NCBI GenBank assembly: GCA_023897205.1
Contig: JAHWDD010000008.1
Location: 2,170,001-2,234,000 of the forward strand
DNA: 64,000 nucleotides
Source of the DNA: Exophiala sp. HKRS030
Taxonomy: Eukaryota > Ascomycota > Eurotiomycetes > Chaetothyriales > Herpotrichiellaceae
Direction of reading: 5' to 3'
The position numbers were made by a program, and so were the translations under genes. The notes under the pieces are model-generated. The model was not told the origin of the DNA. It saw only the letters and a list, made by a program, of their open reading frames with translations, and searched no databases. Shown here piece by piece: positions 44,706 to 56,110 of the stretch (its first letter is position 1; every line of letters starts with the position of its first letter).

Positions 44706-46403
44706 ATGAACGGCGCCGGTGAAACACCGCCTAGCAAAAATGCAGCCACTACTAATGCAGCTATCGCCAGCGCCGGTTCAAACTCTGGCGCTGGCGCTGG
44801 CGCTGGGGCATCAAGTGCCTCCCCTTCAACACCAGGAGGTGTCCGGCGTACGGGGCCTATGCCAAATTTCGTCTCCGTCGCAAAGGCATACATGTTCCAA
44901 CAGGAGATTGACCAGTGTCTGATTGTCACGGGCGTAAGTCCTGCCCGAGAGGACAATCTGAGACTGGCGGGCGTTCAATGGATTGAGAATGTCAGGAGGG
45001 TTTTGAAGTTGTGAGTCTTCACGGGCGATGTCGACTTGGAGAGTTTGCGCAAGAATCTATCGATGTGGTTCTGATGGACGCGTTGATTCTCCTGGAATTT
45101 CCGAGGCTGACGTTTTACTTGCGCTTGTGTTTCCTCCAGGCCGGTCAAAACATTTGATACCGCGGTGGTATACTATCACAAATTCCGGTTACAGCATTCT
45201 GATAGTGAGTACAAACTTGTGGTGAGTGATGACTCGTCTTCAGAAACTCCTCAGGATACTGCAGATCTAAAGATAAATTCTATAGGACGCTGCTGCAGCT
45301 GCGTTGTTCTCGGCCTGCAAAATCGAAGACACTCTCAAAAAGTCGCGCGACATTCTCTGTGCGGCACATAATATGAACGCAAATCGCCATGATCAGCTTT
45401 CATCGGATGATCAGGTATGTTCACACATTCCCAGGCAAGACAACGAGCTTCTGATCTCTCAACATGTCGCTTTGTCTTCATCCCCATCGTGTCTGAGAAC
45501 AAGTACTCAATTTTCATCTTCCACGTTTAGATCTTCGAATCACAATCCCGTGTAATATTGGGCCTCGAGCGCCTGATGCTAGAAGCTTCTGGCTTCGATT
45601 TCCGCAATCGACATCCACAGCCCTTTCTACTCAAACTCGCCAAATTTTACAATTACTCAAAATCATCTCCTGTCGTCAGAACCGCATACTCCATATCTCT
45701 CGACTTATACCGGACTTTCGCGCCACTAAAACAACAGACCGCAACCATGGCCTTCGCATGTCTCGAACTCGCAGGCCGTCTTCGATCAGAGGAGGATAGA
45801 GTAATCTGGGAAGGACGAGATTACGCTATCTGGAAAGTTGATAGAGCTATGGTCATGGGTATGTTTTCTTTATGACTTTGAAATTTCTTTCATTTTCCCT
45901 CGTCTCAACATCCCATTTTCGAACTCCAAGCTGTGCTGGATATATGTTGATACCAAGAATTTAGAAACACTACTCGACCTCCTCGAACTGTACACACATC
46001 ACCGCAATCAAACCGCCATTGGGCCAGACTTTGCCGTTGAGACGTTTCTCGAGACCCGAATCCCCTTAACAAGGAATGTCAAGAGAAACACCTCCCCAGA
46101 TTCACCGCGTGGATCGAAGAATCACGACTAGTCGCACAAGGTACTCACGCCTCCGGCATAGGCAATACAGGTACAAACCCAAGAAGCAACGGAATGTCAG
46201 CGAATGGCAGTCATAATCAGCATGGTAGAGGCGGCGGACCAGGAAAGAATATCAGTCCGAGGGATGTCAATCCAAGCATGGGGAACAATCCCACGAGGAC
46301 AAAAGTCGGAGAACGTGGAAAAGATGGCACGATTCGATTCATTCTCAATCCGGATAGGGAAACGGAGGAGAGAAGGGTTGTCGAGACTTTTACGAGAGCA
46401 TGA
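44706..46403 (+). CDS. CTK2: CTD kinase cyclin subunit Ctk2-like (one apparent frameshift)
   Basis: The cyclin partner of CTDK-I, which phosphorylates Ser2 of the RNA polymerase II CTD during elongation. Exons 44706-45010, 45140-45221, 45286-45414, 45531-45858 and 45965-46403, with introns of 129, 64, 116 and 106 nt, longer than most here. Joined, they read NLRLAGVQWIENVRRVLKLPVKTFDTAVVYYHKFRL, DAAAAALFSACKIEDTLKKSRDIL and GLERLMLEASGFDFRNRHPQ, the cyclin boxes of Ctk2. The C-terminus ends DGTIRFILNPDRETEERRVVETF. The frame breaks at CCCC 46062-46065; one extra C gives RIPLNKECQEKHLPRFTAWIEESR and a 427-residue protein. The N-terminal 45 residues are a Gly/Ala low-complexity stretch with GGCGCT repeats. 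Confidence 0.92.
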
Positions 46404-47240
46404 TTTTAGGGGTTCAATGTCCGAAATTGAAATTTGGCGAGGTTGATCGGAAGGCGTCAAATCTCATCAGACCCCAGGCGTTATGGAACATCGTATCTGA
46501 CCCACCCGTGAAGGATCTAGGAATGAAGCATCGGGAAAAGCAATTCTGTAAATCTACTCGAGTTCGTTGGATGTTTCGGGACAGTACAACATCTCCTGAA
46601 GGCGTAGATTCGCCGCTGGCATGGTTATCCTGAGCACAAGGTCATTGACTTAGCACCACTGCTTCATTGATGGGGGCTCTTCTCAATTGGACACACCAGG
46701 CGCAAGGATTTTCGCACTCAAGGACTGCGGGTGTTTTTCCGACAAAGATAAATACGCCTCGTTCATGAGTTCCTCCGCGAGGGAGGATGACTTTTCGTTC
46801 AGTCGTTCACCTAGTGTGTACAATCTTCTCGTCAAGTCTACCGAGCTATCGGGTCCCGCACCGTGCGAAGGGATGCCCGCAATCGTGTAAGGTCAAGCAC
46901 CTTGAGATTTATGTGGCGAACTCAGACGGGCAACATCCTAGGATAAAGTCGAGTTGGAGGGGTGAAGACAATTTGAATTTAAGAAGGCGATTCGTCCCCT
47001 GTGGATTTGCCTTTGTAATGCTAATATGATCGATGAACAACAATTCTATCGGATCGTGCCTGTAAACCAAAACAACGTTCGACCGATGATGTGATGCACC
47101 AACAAGATCACTCCAGGCTTGCATATCCAAGATTTTTTCGCTCAATTTTATCCAACAAGAGTGTCTCCAAACATGCACCAACCAAATGATGATCTACAAA
47201 CTCCTGCTTCCGTAGCCTCACCAACGTCATCACTCCAATC
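46404..47240. other. convergent intergenic region
   Basis: About 0.8 kb between the 3' ends of the cyclin gene (+) and EXO70 (-). No gene is supported. Confidence 0.45.
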
Positions 47241-49136
47241 CTACAAACTAGCCAGCATCGCTGTGAGCTCCGCCTTGCTATACTTGACGACCTTCCCCTT
47301 CCCTTTGTCGACCTCATGGTACCGATCCCAGAAGCGGGTATACAAGGGATCAATGGTCGCTTGAATCTCGCGACTCACACTACTGCGCACCTCGTTCTCC
47401 ATGTGCAGACTCTTATGCCGCACGACCAACTCGTCGAACGAGGCGTTGAACAGTTTGAATTTTTCCTTGATTTTGTCCTTGTCCTTGGAACCAAGCGATT
47501 TGATGATCTGTGTCGAGTCGATTGCGGATCCTGACATCGGCCTTCCAGCGCCGGATGTGTGAATCGTATCCAGGAGATGCGAGCTTGGTTCACGCCATGC
47601 TAAAAGGTATAATGACGACGCTGTTTTGCGGTAGCCATCGAGCTTTTGTGAGTGAGGATTTATGCCGAGGTAGCGAGCGAGATCGGGGGAGGAGTTGATG
47701 GAGCGGGTGATAACGGCTACTGTGTTGAGGAGGAATATTCCTTGGAGGGGTTTGGTGCGGTGAAGTGTTTGAGAGCGGGCGTTGAGTGTGGAGAAGAGGG
47801 TGTCGACTATGTCGAGGAGGTAGTGGGACAGGAGAGTGGGGTTTTCGGTTGATGGTGTGAGCTCGAGGTTGAGTTGTGAAGCGGACGCTGGATTTGCGGC
47901 GGATCTCCAGTTTCCATCGCCGAGAGAAGTGAGAAGCGCGAGGAGGGGTCGATCGAAGGTTGCAAGGTTTTGGAGACGTGTCCCAGTCTGTGATACAAGC
48001 GGGACGGTATTGCCATCGGTTGGCAGGGTTGCTATTGATTCCGCCTGCTTCTTGGTTTGATTGAGGATTTCATTGAGAGAGGATCGAGCGGTCTCCCGAA
48101 GTGGTCTTAGAGCGTCCGAGAATTGTGAACGGAGTTGCCCTGTTCGCGACTCTATGCGGTAGCTTATGGGTGTGACTAGATCTAGGATCTCGTAGGCCAG
48201 GAAGCAGTCGGACAAGATGCGTGACTTGATGACAGAATTGAGCTCCGCAAGGGTTCGTGTAAATGTAGACATAGTTTTGGCACAGGTAAGTGACAATACT
48301 CGGCCAGCATCATTTCGAAATATTCTCGAGGTATTTTCTGCTTCAGCTTGAAACATGGCTTCAATTGCGGTTGCGTAGGCACCGACACCGCTTGTGCCCT
48401 CGCGGTAGATGGCAGTGTCATTGGCCCTCCTTTTCGATGTGCTGATGGCGGCGGTTGACAGGTTTTGGAGGCTGTTATGTAGGTATTCACCTCGGACTTC
48501 AGCATAAATGCGAGCGGCGGCATCGTCATCTCGTTGACCCAATCTCGCAGAATGGGCGCCGGCAGATTCTATTGCCATGGCCATTTGACTTAAAGATTGA
48601 CTCTTCTCGGCGGAAATGGTGGGAAAAGGAATCTGTTTTGTAATATAGTGGAGCGGTTCAACGGTGTTTGCATCTTCCTGTAGCAGTTGCCGATACGTGT
48701 CGTTAAGCTGGTTAATTCCAGTTGAAAGGAGGTTATGGAAGTCGGACGTTGCCTGCTGATTCGAGCGAAGCCCTGAAGTATTCAAATCATTCAAAGCCTT
48801 GTCCACACGCTTCAAGGCACCAAGGTATTGCGGCAATCCAGAATTCTTGGGCCCTGCTCGAATAATGCCTTCTTCCCTTCCTCTCGCATCAAGTGGCTGT
48901 CTCAATTTCTCGATTGCCTCATTGACTTTTTCAATGTTGCGATTCGTCACCTGAAGTTGTTGTGTGTTACTGTAGATGGGACCTATAGCATCCTTGACTA
49001 TATTTCCGCTGCTATCCAAGCGCGACAAGCTTGCTGTGATGCGCTTGGTCAGGTCTTTGGTCTTGCCTAGAGTAGCGATCAGGACTTCAACTTCGGCACT
49101 CTCTTCCGCAAACGCGGCATTCTTTGGCCCGACCAT
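47241..49136 (-). CDS. EXO70: exocyst complex subunit Exo70
   Basis: A 631-residue single-exon protein. Exo70 binds PI(4,5)P2 and Rho GTPases and tethers secretory vesicles to the plasma membrane, here presumably at hyphal tips. Seen: N-terminal coiled-coil helices (AEVEVLIATLGKTKDLTKRI...NRNIEKVNEAIEKLRQPL), ALKRVDKALNDL, the rod-like alpha-helical CorEx bundles, and the C-terminal basic helix with FWDRYHEVDKGKGKVVKYSKAEL, which matches the conserved Exo70 end involved in membrane binding. Family length is about 620-640. The frame is intact and it has no introns. Confidence 0.94.
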   Translation of the reverse strand: MVGPKNAAFAEESAEVEVLIATLGKTKDLTKRITASLSRLDSSGNIVKDAIGPIYSNTQQLQVTNRNIEKVNEAIEKLRQPLDARGREEGIIRAGPKNSGLPQYLGALKRVDKALNDLNTSGLRSNQQATSDFHNLLSTGINQLNDTYRQLLQEDANTVEPLHYITKQIPFPTISAEKSQSLSQMAMAIESAGAHSARLGQRDDDAAARIYAEVRGEYLHNSLQNLSTAAISTSKRRANDTAIYREGTSGVGAYATAIEAMFQAEAENTSRIFRNDAGRVLSLTCAKTMSTFTRTLAELNSVIKSRILSDCFLAYEILDLVTPISYRIESRTGQLRSQFSDALRPLRETARSSLNEILNQTKKQAESIATLPTDGNTVPLVSQTGTRLQNLATFDRPLLALLTSLGDGNWRSAANPASASQLNLELTPSTENPTLLSHYLLDIVDTLFSTLNARSQTLHRTKPLQGIFLLNTVAVITRSINSSPDLARYLGINPHSQKLDGYRKTASSLYLLAWREPSSHLLDTIHTSGAGRPMSGSAIDSTQIIKSLGSKDKDKIKEKFKLFNASFDELVVRHKSLHMENEVRSSVSREIQATIDPLYTRFWDRYHEVDKGKGKVVKYSKAELTAMLASL

Positions 49137-49745
49137 CTGACCGTGCTGAGCCCTGTCGGACTGGGAATCAATAGATGATCAACGCCACACAAGCGAATCC
49201 TACTGGTGGAAGTGATAACTTTTGAGCACTGGTGTAAAGGCCTAGTCATGAAGCTGACACCCTGCCTAGATTCAAGGGTTCGAAATGGATGACTCTTTCA
49301 ATTGGAAAGCTCGTACATAACATTAACAGACAGGGGTTGCGACTGACGATATCCCGAATCCCAATAGCGTTAATGGATACCGATATGTGGTTGAGGTAAT
49401 GTCAAGGGATGTACTCAATTGTTCGTTGTAGTCATTGTGAACTCGTGGTATGGATTCAGTAGTGGATTAGGATCAAGCTTCCGATGATTTAACCTTGTTA
49501 GGCTTAGTCCAGGAACCGGGGTCGGTATCGACTTTTCCCGGACGTCATTGGAATCAACAAAATCCTGGTCCAGAGGACCTACGGAGGAGGTACCGAAGCT
49601 ATTACCACATGCGCCACAATGCGCCCACCTTTTCGAACCCGAGAGCAGAGGAAATATAGAGCCACTCCTCCTCTATTTACGTCTTTGATGGCTATGGCCT
49701 CTGATTTCTTCTGACACCATTTGCGTCTGCAGCGCTCCGATCATT
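49137..49745. other. divergent promoter EXO70/phospholipase
   Basis: About 600 bases between divergently transcribed genes, containing both promoters. No gene, RNA gene or repeat was recognised. Confidence 0.5.
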
Positions 49746-52241
49746 ATGAGCGCTGCGAGGCTCCTTTCGTGGTCGCCGCTACGGTACACGGCCTTCGCAG
49801 CAGCTGCATATGCTGGAATTCATTCTTCATGCAGACGACCAAACTTGGTCAGGCTTGATGGCCCTTCTCTTGCTGCACTGCCACAACAACCCCCTTCTCG
49901 ATCCTATACAGAGCGACTTCAAAGGAATTTCCCACACGAGGATGCCAAAACTGCCTCTAAGAGAGGCGATGCGAATATTATTGATAAGAGCAATGATAGC
50001 GACATATACGCGCCTGCCTTTGAGGATGACGATGAAAATGCATGGTCTTCCTTCTCACGGAACTTTCACAACGTAGGAGAAGGTATCACAAGGATAGAAT
50101 GGTCTGGCTTGGGAGACAAGATCACAGATTTCGTGGTGCCCAATTGGGCATGGCTACTCCCAGACGGAATCGAAAAGCTACGTTCTGAGCTATCCATGGA
50201 GCCCGGCACACTAGCGGATGAAATCTGGCAGGAAGCCCACGACCCTACAATTAATCCGGAAATATTATGGGAGGCCAAAGTCCGTGTTGGGGATACGTTA
50301 GGCAAAGATGAACTCGAGTTTCGTCGTAAAAGGAAACGTCTCGTGATGAAAGCCCTGGCCAAGTATCTCGACCTCGACGAGAAGGATATCCATCCGGATG
50401 ACGTGCCTACGATAGCCATGTGCGGTAGTGGAGGAGGTTTGAGGGCTCTGGTTGCAGGAACTAGCAGTTACTTATCAGCACAACAGGCGGGTCTCTTCGA
50501 TTGTGTCACTTACACTGCTGGAGTAAGCGGTAGCTGTTGGCTTCAAAGTCTGTTTTTCTCTTCATTGGGAAAACAGGATTACCACCAAATGATCAAGCAT
50601 CTCAAATCAAGGATCGGCACACATATTGCTTTTCCTCCACCGGCATTGAAGCTGATCACCAGTGCGCCGACGAATAAGTTTATCCTCAGTGGATTTATCG
50701 AGAAGCTCAAAGGTGACCCTGGGGCTAATTTTGGCTTGGTTGATGTCTACAGTGGTCTGCTTGCCGCTCGACTTCTTGTGCCGAACGGAGATCTTGACGT
50801 TAGAGACAGTGATCTCAAACTATCCAATCAACGCACGTACCTCGAGAACGGGGAATATCCAATGCCTATATACACTGCTGTCAGACATGAAATACCTGTG
50901 GATGCGGAGGAGGTGGAGGAAGCCAAAGATAATCTGGCGAAAAAGCAAGAGATCAAAGATAGAGCACGAAAAGAAGCGTGGTTTCAGTGGATCGAGATGC
51001 ACCCATGGGAGGTCTGGTGCGAAGAATTCGGTGCCGGTATTCCTACGTGGGCTTTAGGCCGTCCCTTCAACGAGGGTCGAAATCAGTTGTTGGATTCACG
51101 TGTGGCTTTGCCCGAACTGAGGCAGAGTCTTTTGCTCGGTATATGGGGTTCAGCTTTCTGTGCTACCTTATCTCACTACTATAAAGAGATCAAGCCAGCA
51201 TTGCTTGGATTGGTTGGTTTCGCTAGCATCAACGAACTTATGGAAGAGAAAAACGATGATCTTATCAAAATCCACCCCATCGACCCCGCTACCATACCAA
51301 ACTTTGTGTATGGTATGGAAGGCCAGCTGCCATCAACATGTCCAACATCGGTCTTCAAAACCGACCACTTACAGCTGATGGACGCCGGAATGAGTAATAA
51401 TCTGCCCATATACCCACTGTTACGACCAGGAAGGGATGTCGACATTTTAATCGCCTTTGATGCTTCTGCTGATATACAGAAAGAGAATTGGCTGTCTGTA
51501 GTTGACGGATACGCCAAACAACGTGGTATTAAAGGTTGGCCCCTGGGTGCTGGCTGGCCCAAATCATCCTCAAAACCGGAAGAGAATGCCGAAGCTTTGG
51601 CGGAAGCCCAAGCCACTACACCACAAGAAGCCGCCGGAAAATTGGCTGAGGCGAGGGAGGAGAATCGTGAGCAAAAGAGACACGAAGATGACACGAAAGA
51701 ACCGCCGAATCTCAAGAGTAATAAAAACTCTACAGAGCCAAATTCAGAGACAGGAACCAATGTGCCCGAAAGTCCCACAACCAAATCAAAACCTGATGCC
51801 ATTACCACAGAACTTGGTGCTTGTAACGTCTGGGTCGGTACGAAAGAAGAGCGATCCACCACTAAAGAACCTCCCCCGTCCAAGCTTCTCGCTTGGGACA
51901 ATCCTTCCGACTCGACTTTCCATTTGACGAAACCAGAAGCTGGCATTGCTGTCATCTATTTTCCTTTACTCCCAAATCCTAAAGTTGAAGGCGTGGATCC
52001 CGACAAGAGCGATTACCTCTCAACCTGGAACTTCATTTACACACCGGAGCAGATTGACAATGTGGTGGAATTGGCGAAGACCAATTTCCAAGAAGGAGCC
52101 GATGTGACAAAAAGGACAGTCAGGGCCGTATATGAGCGGAAGAAAAAGGAGCGCGAAGATAGAGAGGCAAAGGCGATGAGAAAGACGTGGAAGACACACT
52201 TGAGGGAGCATGGGGATGGGTTCACAGGGGCTTGGAAATAG
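49746..52241 (+). CDS. cytosolic phospholipase A2-type lysophospholipase
   Basis: An 831-residue single-exon protein with the cPLA2/lysophospholipase catalytic domain, which uses a Ser-Asp dyad to release fatty acids from glycerophospholipids. Seen: the oxyanion-hole Gly run TIAMCGSGGGLRAL, nucleophile Ser261 in GVSGSCWLQS, and the Asp546 motif MDAGMSNNLPIYPL. A hydrophilic Lys/Glu/Pro-rich insert (~ residues 615-690) separates the domain from the C-terminal part. No C2 domain is visible. The N-terminus (MSAARLLSWSPLRYTAFAAAAYAG) has Arg and no acidic residues and could be a mitochondrial presequence or a weak membrane anchor. It is distinct from the secreted, GPI-linked fungal phospholipase B. 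The frame is intact. Confidence 0.9.
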   Translation: MSAARLLSWSPLRYTAFAAAAYAGIHSSCRRPNLVRLDGPSLAALPQQPPSRSYTERLQRNFPHEDAKTASKRGDANIIDKSNDSDIYAPAFEDDDENAWSSFSRNFHNVGEGITRIEWSGLGDKITDFVVPNWAWLLPDGIEKLRSELSMEPGTLADEIWQEAHDPTINPEILWEAKVRVGDTLGKDELEFRRKRKRLVMKALAKYLDLDEKDIHPDDVPTIAMCGSGGGLRALVAGTSSYLSAQQAGLFDCVTYTAGVSGSCWLQSLFFSSLGKQDYHQMIKHLKSRIGTHIAFPPPALKLITSAPTNKFILSGFIEKLKGDPGANFGLVDVYSGLLAARLLVPNGDLDVRDSDLKLSNQRTYLENGEYPMPIYTAVRHEIPVDAEEVEEAKDNLAKKQEIKDRARKEAWFQWIEMHPWEVWCEEFGAGIPTWALGRPFNEGRNQLLDSRVALPELRQSLLLGIWGSAFCATLSHYYKEIKPALLGLVGFASINELMEEKNDDLIKIHPIDPATIPNFVYGMEGQLPSTCPTSVFKTDHLQLMDAGMSNNLPIYPLLRPGRDVDILIAFDASADIQKENWLSVVDGYAKQRGIKGWPLGAGWPKSSSKPEENAEALAEAQATTPQEAAGKLAEAREENREQKRHEDDTKEPPNLKSNKNSTEPNSETGTNVPESPTTKSKPDAITTELGACNVWVGTKEERSTTKEPPPSKLLAWDNPSDSTFHLTKPEAGIAVIYFPLLPNPKVEGVDPDKSDYLSTWNFIYTPEQIDNVVELAKTNFQEGADVTKRTVRAVYERKKKEREDREAKAMRKTWKTHLREHGDGFTGAWK

Positions 52242-52688
52242 TTCTTTCGCCAGTCTCGTGTCAAGAGCCTTGATAGTTCAACAGGATATCATTTGCTCAA
52301 AAGCACTCATCTGTGTCTATAATGTGTATGATCAGTATGCTTTCTGCAACTCATCGGGCCAGACAAATCCCGCGCTCGGCTCACCTTCCGTGCATCTCTT
52401 CTCCACGTGCCGGTGCTGGAGATCGATAACATCGTCCCTTTGATCTTAGTAGCTTACAATAGTCATCTTGTCGCAGAAAACATTGGATATTCAATGTTGA
52501 CCTAGTTTTCGATCTTCTGGCGTCTCGCGCGACGACAATATTCGCAATGTCATTATGAGCACCGCTCGCTGACGTACTAAAAGTATGTCCTTGCACACAT
52601 CCCAGTATATCCGAAGCATTGAGGACGGGTGCAGACAAGTCTACGGCCTCTTCGGAGAGCGGAACCTAGATTGATTGAGCATACAACA
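52242..52688. other. short intergenic region
   Basis: About 450 bases between two + strand genes. The downstream frame runs upstream to a GTG at 52629, but the first ATG is 52689. No gene is supported. Confidence 0.5.
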
Positions 52689-53969
52689 ATGCCGCCAGCT
52701 TCCAGAGGCCTGGCTCGGCTCTTCGTTCGGTTCTCCCATCCCCTACCGATCACCACATTCTATCACGTCTCTGTCCGTCGTTACGCTCGCCCCGTGCGCC
52801 TCCGCTCCCCGATAAAATGGCAGAGCGGTCGAGGTACAAAGCCTGCAGGTCTCGAGGAAGAGCAAGAACTCCAACAGTCTATTCCGCGACGCAGATCAGA
52901 ACATGAGAACTCCTCGGCAGACCAAGAGTGGACCTCAGAGTCTTTCCCCGCAGACACAGCGTCATCTAGGAAGCCTTTTTTCAACGCGTACTTGACGCCG
53001 ACTTCGCGACGCTGGTTGTACCGACTCCTAATGATCGCACCGCCGTTACTCTTGCTCTACACGGAGTTTCCTGTCAGTGTACTGTACGTGCAGGGTGGGT
53101 CGATGGCCCCGACGCTCAACCCAGATTATGACCCCGACGTACCCAGTAGTGGACGCACCGATACCGTTGTGGTGCAGAGAGTGACATTTGGGAATTATAT
53201 GTTGCAGCCCAAGCTTTCAAAATGGGAGGTCGAAAGAGGGGATATCGTGGTGTATACTCAGCCTATCACAGGAACAAGGGCAATTAAGAGGATCGTTGGT
53301 GTGCCGGGAGACATTGTCACACCATTAGAGGGATATGAGGGGCTCGATGGCGAAGAAAAGAAAGCGGTAGTCGTCCCGTACAACCATCTTTGGGTTGAAG
53401 GAGACGTCAACGTGAGGAAGAAGAGTTTTGACAGTAACTGGTATGGACCTATTAGTCAGAATCTGGTTGATGGGTTTGTCAAACTTGTCAGGGGGAGGGA
53501 TGGGTGGAGAGTTCTATCTAATGATGGCGAGGAAAACTCCACATACCCGGCTAAAAGAGATGGGCGAGTCGAAGAAAATGCGGTGACTGACGCCATGATC
53601 AACCCCGATCAAAAAGCTATAAGCCAAGGCTGGGAGAATGGCACTGCAGAGAGGGAATTGCAGACGATACGTATGAGAAGGGCCGATCTACCCACTGTCA
53701 TGAGAAATCCCATACAATTGCTGAAATTACGCAAACTATACGAACAGGCTGTTCTTGTGGTCGAACACGGCGATGAGAAGACGAGTCAAGTGGCCAGAGG
53801 GATCGAGGAGGAGTTGGGTGCGGCATTTGAGGCGGTTGGTTTGAATCGTGATGGCACCAGAAATCAAACACCTCCACCTCCTGCACCAGATGGTAAGGAT
53901 GAGATGGCAAAGCAGAGGTTGCAGAGATATCTCGAAAAGAACAAGGCGAAAACTCAAGAGGACGGCTAA
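52689..53969 (+). CDS. mitochondrial inner-membrane signal peptidase-like protein (S26 family)
   Basis: A serine peptidase of the signal peptidase I family, Imp1/Imp2 type, that removes bipartite targeting signals in the mitochondrial intermembrane space. From the ATG at 52689 it has 426 residues. The N-terminal ~90 residues are Arg/Pro/Ser-rich, consistent with a presequence. A hydrophobic segment (LYRLLMIAPPLLLLYTEFPVSVLYV) precedes the catalytic Ser138 in GGSMAPTLN; general-base Lys200 lies in GTRAIKRIVGVPGD. YNHLWVEGD and DSNWYGPI follow. The PDYDPDVPSSGRTDTVVV insertion and a ~170-residue C-terminal helical extension make it much longer than yeast Imp2 (177). Imp2-type assignment fits better than Imp1. 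Confidence 0.85.
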   Translation: MPPASRGLARLFVRFSHPLPITTFYHVSVRRYARPVRLRSPIKWQSGRGTKPAGLEEEQELQQSIPRRRSEHENSSADQEWTSESFPADTASSRKPFFNAYLTPTSRRWLYRLLMIAPPLLLLYTEFPVSVLYVQGGSMAPTLNPDYDPDVPSSGRTDTVVVQRVTFGNYMLQPKLSKWEVERGDIVVYTQPITGTRAIKRIVGVPGDIVTPLEGYEGLDGEEKKAVVVPYNHLWVEGDVNVRKKSFDSNWYGPISQNLVDGFVKLVRGRDGWRVLSNDGEENSTYPAKRDGRVEENAVTDAMINPDQKAISQGWENGTAERELQTIRMRRADLPTVMRNPIQLLKLRKLYEQAVLVVEHGDEKTSQVARGIEEELGAAFEAVGLNRDGTRNQTPPPPAPDGKDEMAKQRLQRYLEKNKAKTQEDG

Positions 53970-54587
53970 GTCTGTTGAACAGGGCATGCTGAGTGAGGGT
54001 TGAGGATTGTTCCATTATCGACCAGGCAGCCTATATGTTTTAAAAAGTCCGCAAATGAAGACATGCACGGGTTGTGACCTCGAGATATCGGCCCCGAGAC
54101 TATCCCTGATGGTCGGGTAAAGCATCTCACATTACGGGGCGAAGCGACCTCGGCAGGAGATGCTTCTGAGGTCAGGAACCTGGCTTCTGCTCGAGATGGC
54201 GGACTGACGATGACGCTATGGTGTGACCGAAGTGTCCCATCCACAAGGATTAAATCAATTGTAAATCTGTTGGTCCGCGTTGGACGAACATATGTGCGGA
54301 GGGCACCTTCCTCAACGCACAGAGACTTCTCAGGAAGTCTTGCACAACAGTGTGACACCACCTGTGGAAGACTGGGAATGCAATCTAATCTTTGGTCTTT
54401 ATAACCATATATTCATGATTTCGTTATCACCTAATATTTTGCGTCAAACATTCTGACCGTCTTTCCACCCGAGGCTGTGGTGAGACTGCTTGAGCCAAAG
54501 TAGATCGAAGGTCTTTTGCCTGACAGCGCTGCTCGAGAATACCTAGGTAGGTAATCAAGCACACTCCGCACCCACTTAACTAGACCT
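53970..54587. other. convergent intergenic region
   Basis: About 600 bases between the 3' ends of the peptidase (+) and GLTP (-) genes. A 131-codon reverse frame at 53966-54361 has no recognisable features. The right part contains an ACCTAGGTAGGTA stretch near 54541, similar to the repeats before SSE1. Confidence 0.45.
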
Positions 54588-55241
54588 CTACCATTTAGCC
54601 TCTTTGCTTGCTAGGAATGTCTTGAGAATAGCAACTCTTTCCTCCAACGCAGAAACCCACTTCTCTAGTTGATCTTTGACCACCTCAGGACTTGTCCCTT
54701 CTCCAACGACCTTGGCATAGAAGTCCTTTCTGTATGGTGTGGCACTCATGGCTGCACTGAAAACAGGCTTGATCAAGAAGCTGTGATGAGGGGCCAGAGT
54801 GTTCTTGTAGCTTGCTCTGAAACCGTCTGCTAGTTCCTTGTTGGGCTTCTGTTCTGTAACGGCGACGCCTGAGTTGGCAGTGATATCGGCTCTGAGAGCT
54901 TGAGCTGTGAAATCCAAGCCTCTGACTAACCACAAGAGTCCTTCGGTGGCCTTGTGAGATTTGGAGGCAAGTTCGGCTTTCACCAAGGATTGCAGTGTAG
55001 TGGACTCGCTAGGTGCAGCCTTCAGTCTGTCCCGAACTTTTCCTACATTCCCAAGCATGTCATTCTTGACGGGCGTGAAGGCTACAGAGCCGAGAAGGTC
55101 GAACAAGGTAGTGGTCGCCTCGGAAGCGTCGATGAATTCAGACGTAGAAATCCCCTGGTCGGCACCAATTGGGACATCGGCGAAATGAACTTTGAGGACG
55201 TCAAACCAGGTCTTGCCTGCAGGGATTTGAGAGGCAGACAT
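54588..55241 (-). CDS. glycolipid transfer protein, HET-C2-like
   Basis: A 217-residue single-exon protein with the all-helical GLTP fold, which moves glucosylceramide and related glycolipids between membranes. Seen: EFIDASEATTTLFDLLGSVAFTPVKNDMLGNVGKVRDRL, with the conserved D and N/K/W headgroup-site residues; TEGLLWLVRGLDFTAQAL, with the stacking Trp; and LAPHHSFLIKPVFSAAM. Closest to Podospora HET-C2, a heterokaryon-incompatibility determinant of the same family, but incompatibility activity cannot be deduced here. No signal peptide, so cytosolic. The frame is intact and uses the first ATG. Confidence 0.94.
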   Translation of the reverse strand: MSASQIPAGKTWFDVLKVHFADVPIGADQGISTSEFIDASEATTTLFDLLGSVAFTPVKNDMLGNVGKVRDRLKAAPSESTTLQSLVKAELASKSHKATEGLLWLVRGLDFTAQALRADITANSGVAVTEQKPNKELADGFRASYKNTLAPHHSFLIKPVFSAAMSATPYRKDFYAKVVGEGTSPEVVKDQLEKWVSALEERVAILKTFLASKEAKW

Positions 55242-55670
55242 GATGATGTCGGATGGAGAGAATTTGAAGTGTATGAAGAATATGTTCGACCACTGTCAAC
55301 TTGTAGATGTGTCTGTTGGGAATTACTGTGGAATCAGTATTGAGCCTTCACCGCGTTCTCTGAAAGCATGTGGATGTCCTCAAGGAGTCCCCGCACTAAG
55401 AAGTCAATAGGAGAACTTCGGCATAGTTACCTCGCGTGCCTCGATAGTCATTGTACCTCTTGCCCTTCAGATTGCGGCTTGACGTCATTGCTTCCCTCTT
55501 GTTGATGCTTGATCACCCGCGTGGAGAGAGGCGCAGGTTAATTCTTGAAGCAAAAATCCAGGCAAGGCGTTACACTTGAAATGAGCCACGACGTCGTCGC
55601 GTCCAGCGATATATAATGATATCTCCTCTCACTTTTCCATGCAAACATTAAGCTGCCCACAAATTCTACA
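55242..55670. other. divergent promoter GLTP/SPO71-like
   Basis: About 430 bases between divergently transcribed genes. A TATATAATG stretch lies near 55610, about 60 bases before the ATG of the downstream gene. No gene is supported. Confidence 0.5.
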
Positions 55671-56063
55671 ATGACAACTGCCAGAGTCATGCCTGTGGGA
55701 AGCTCGACCAGCAGCTATGAGGCCAATAATCTCGACTCAGATTCCTATACTGCGCAAAGACTGAAGCACGCTTCACCCGAGCACCTTCACCTAACATCTC
55801 GCCGCTTCTTCATCGGCCCTATACCGGAAGGATGGCTCAATAGTAATAGAAAATCTTGGTACAGGAGAAGGCTCGAACTGAGTAACTATTCCTCAAGATC
55901 AGCGACCTTCAAGGCTGCTGCCGATCATGGACCACATCATAGGACGTTAACCGGTCTCGATGGTCCTTCTACGGCTGCTAGAATGAGCTTCAGCTTCCCT
56001 CAGCCAGAAGATGTCGATGATCAGGCTTCCAGTGGAGGGACCACCACAGATGTTGATACTGAG

Positions 56064-56110
<47 letters not shown>

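Noticed and set aside
53966..54361. 131-codon reverse-strand gene
   Set aside because: It lies in the convergent 3' region of two real genes and shows no recognisable motif.
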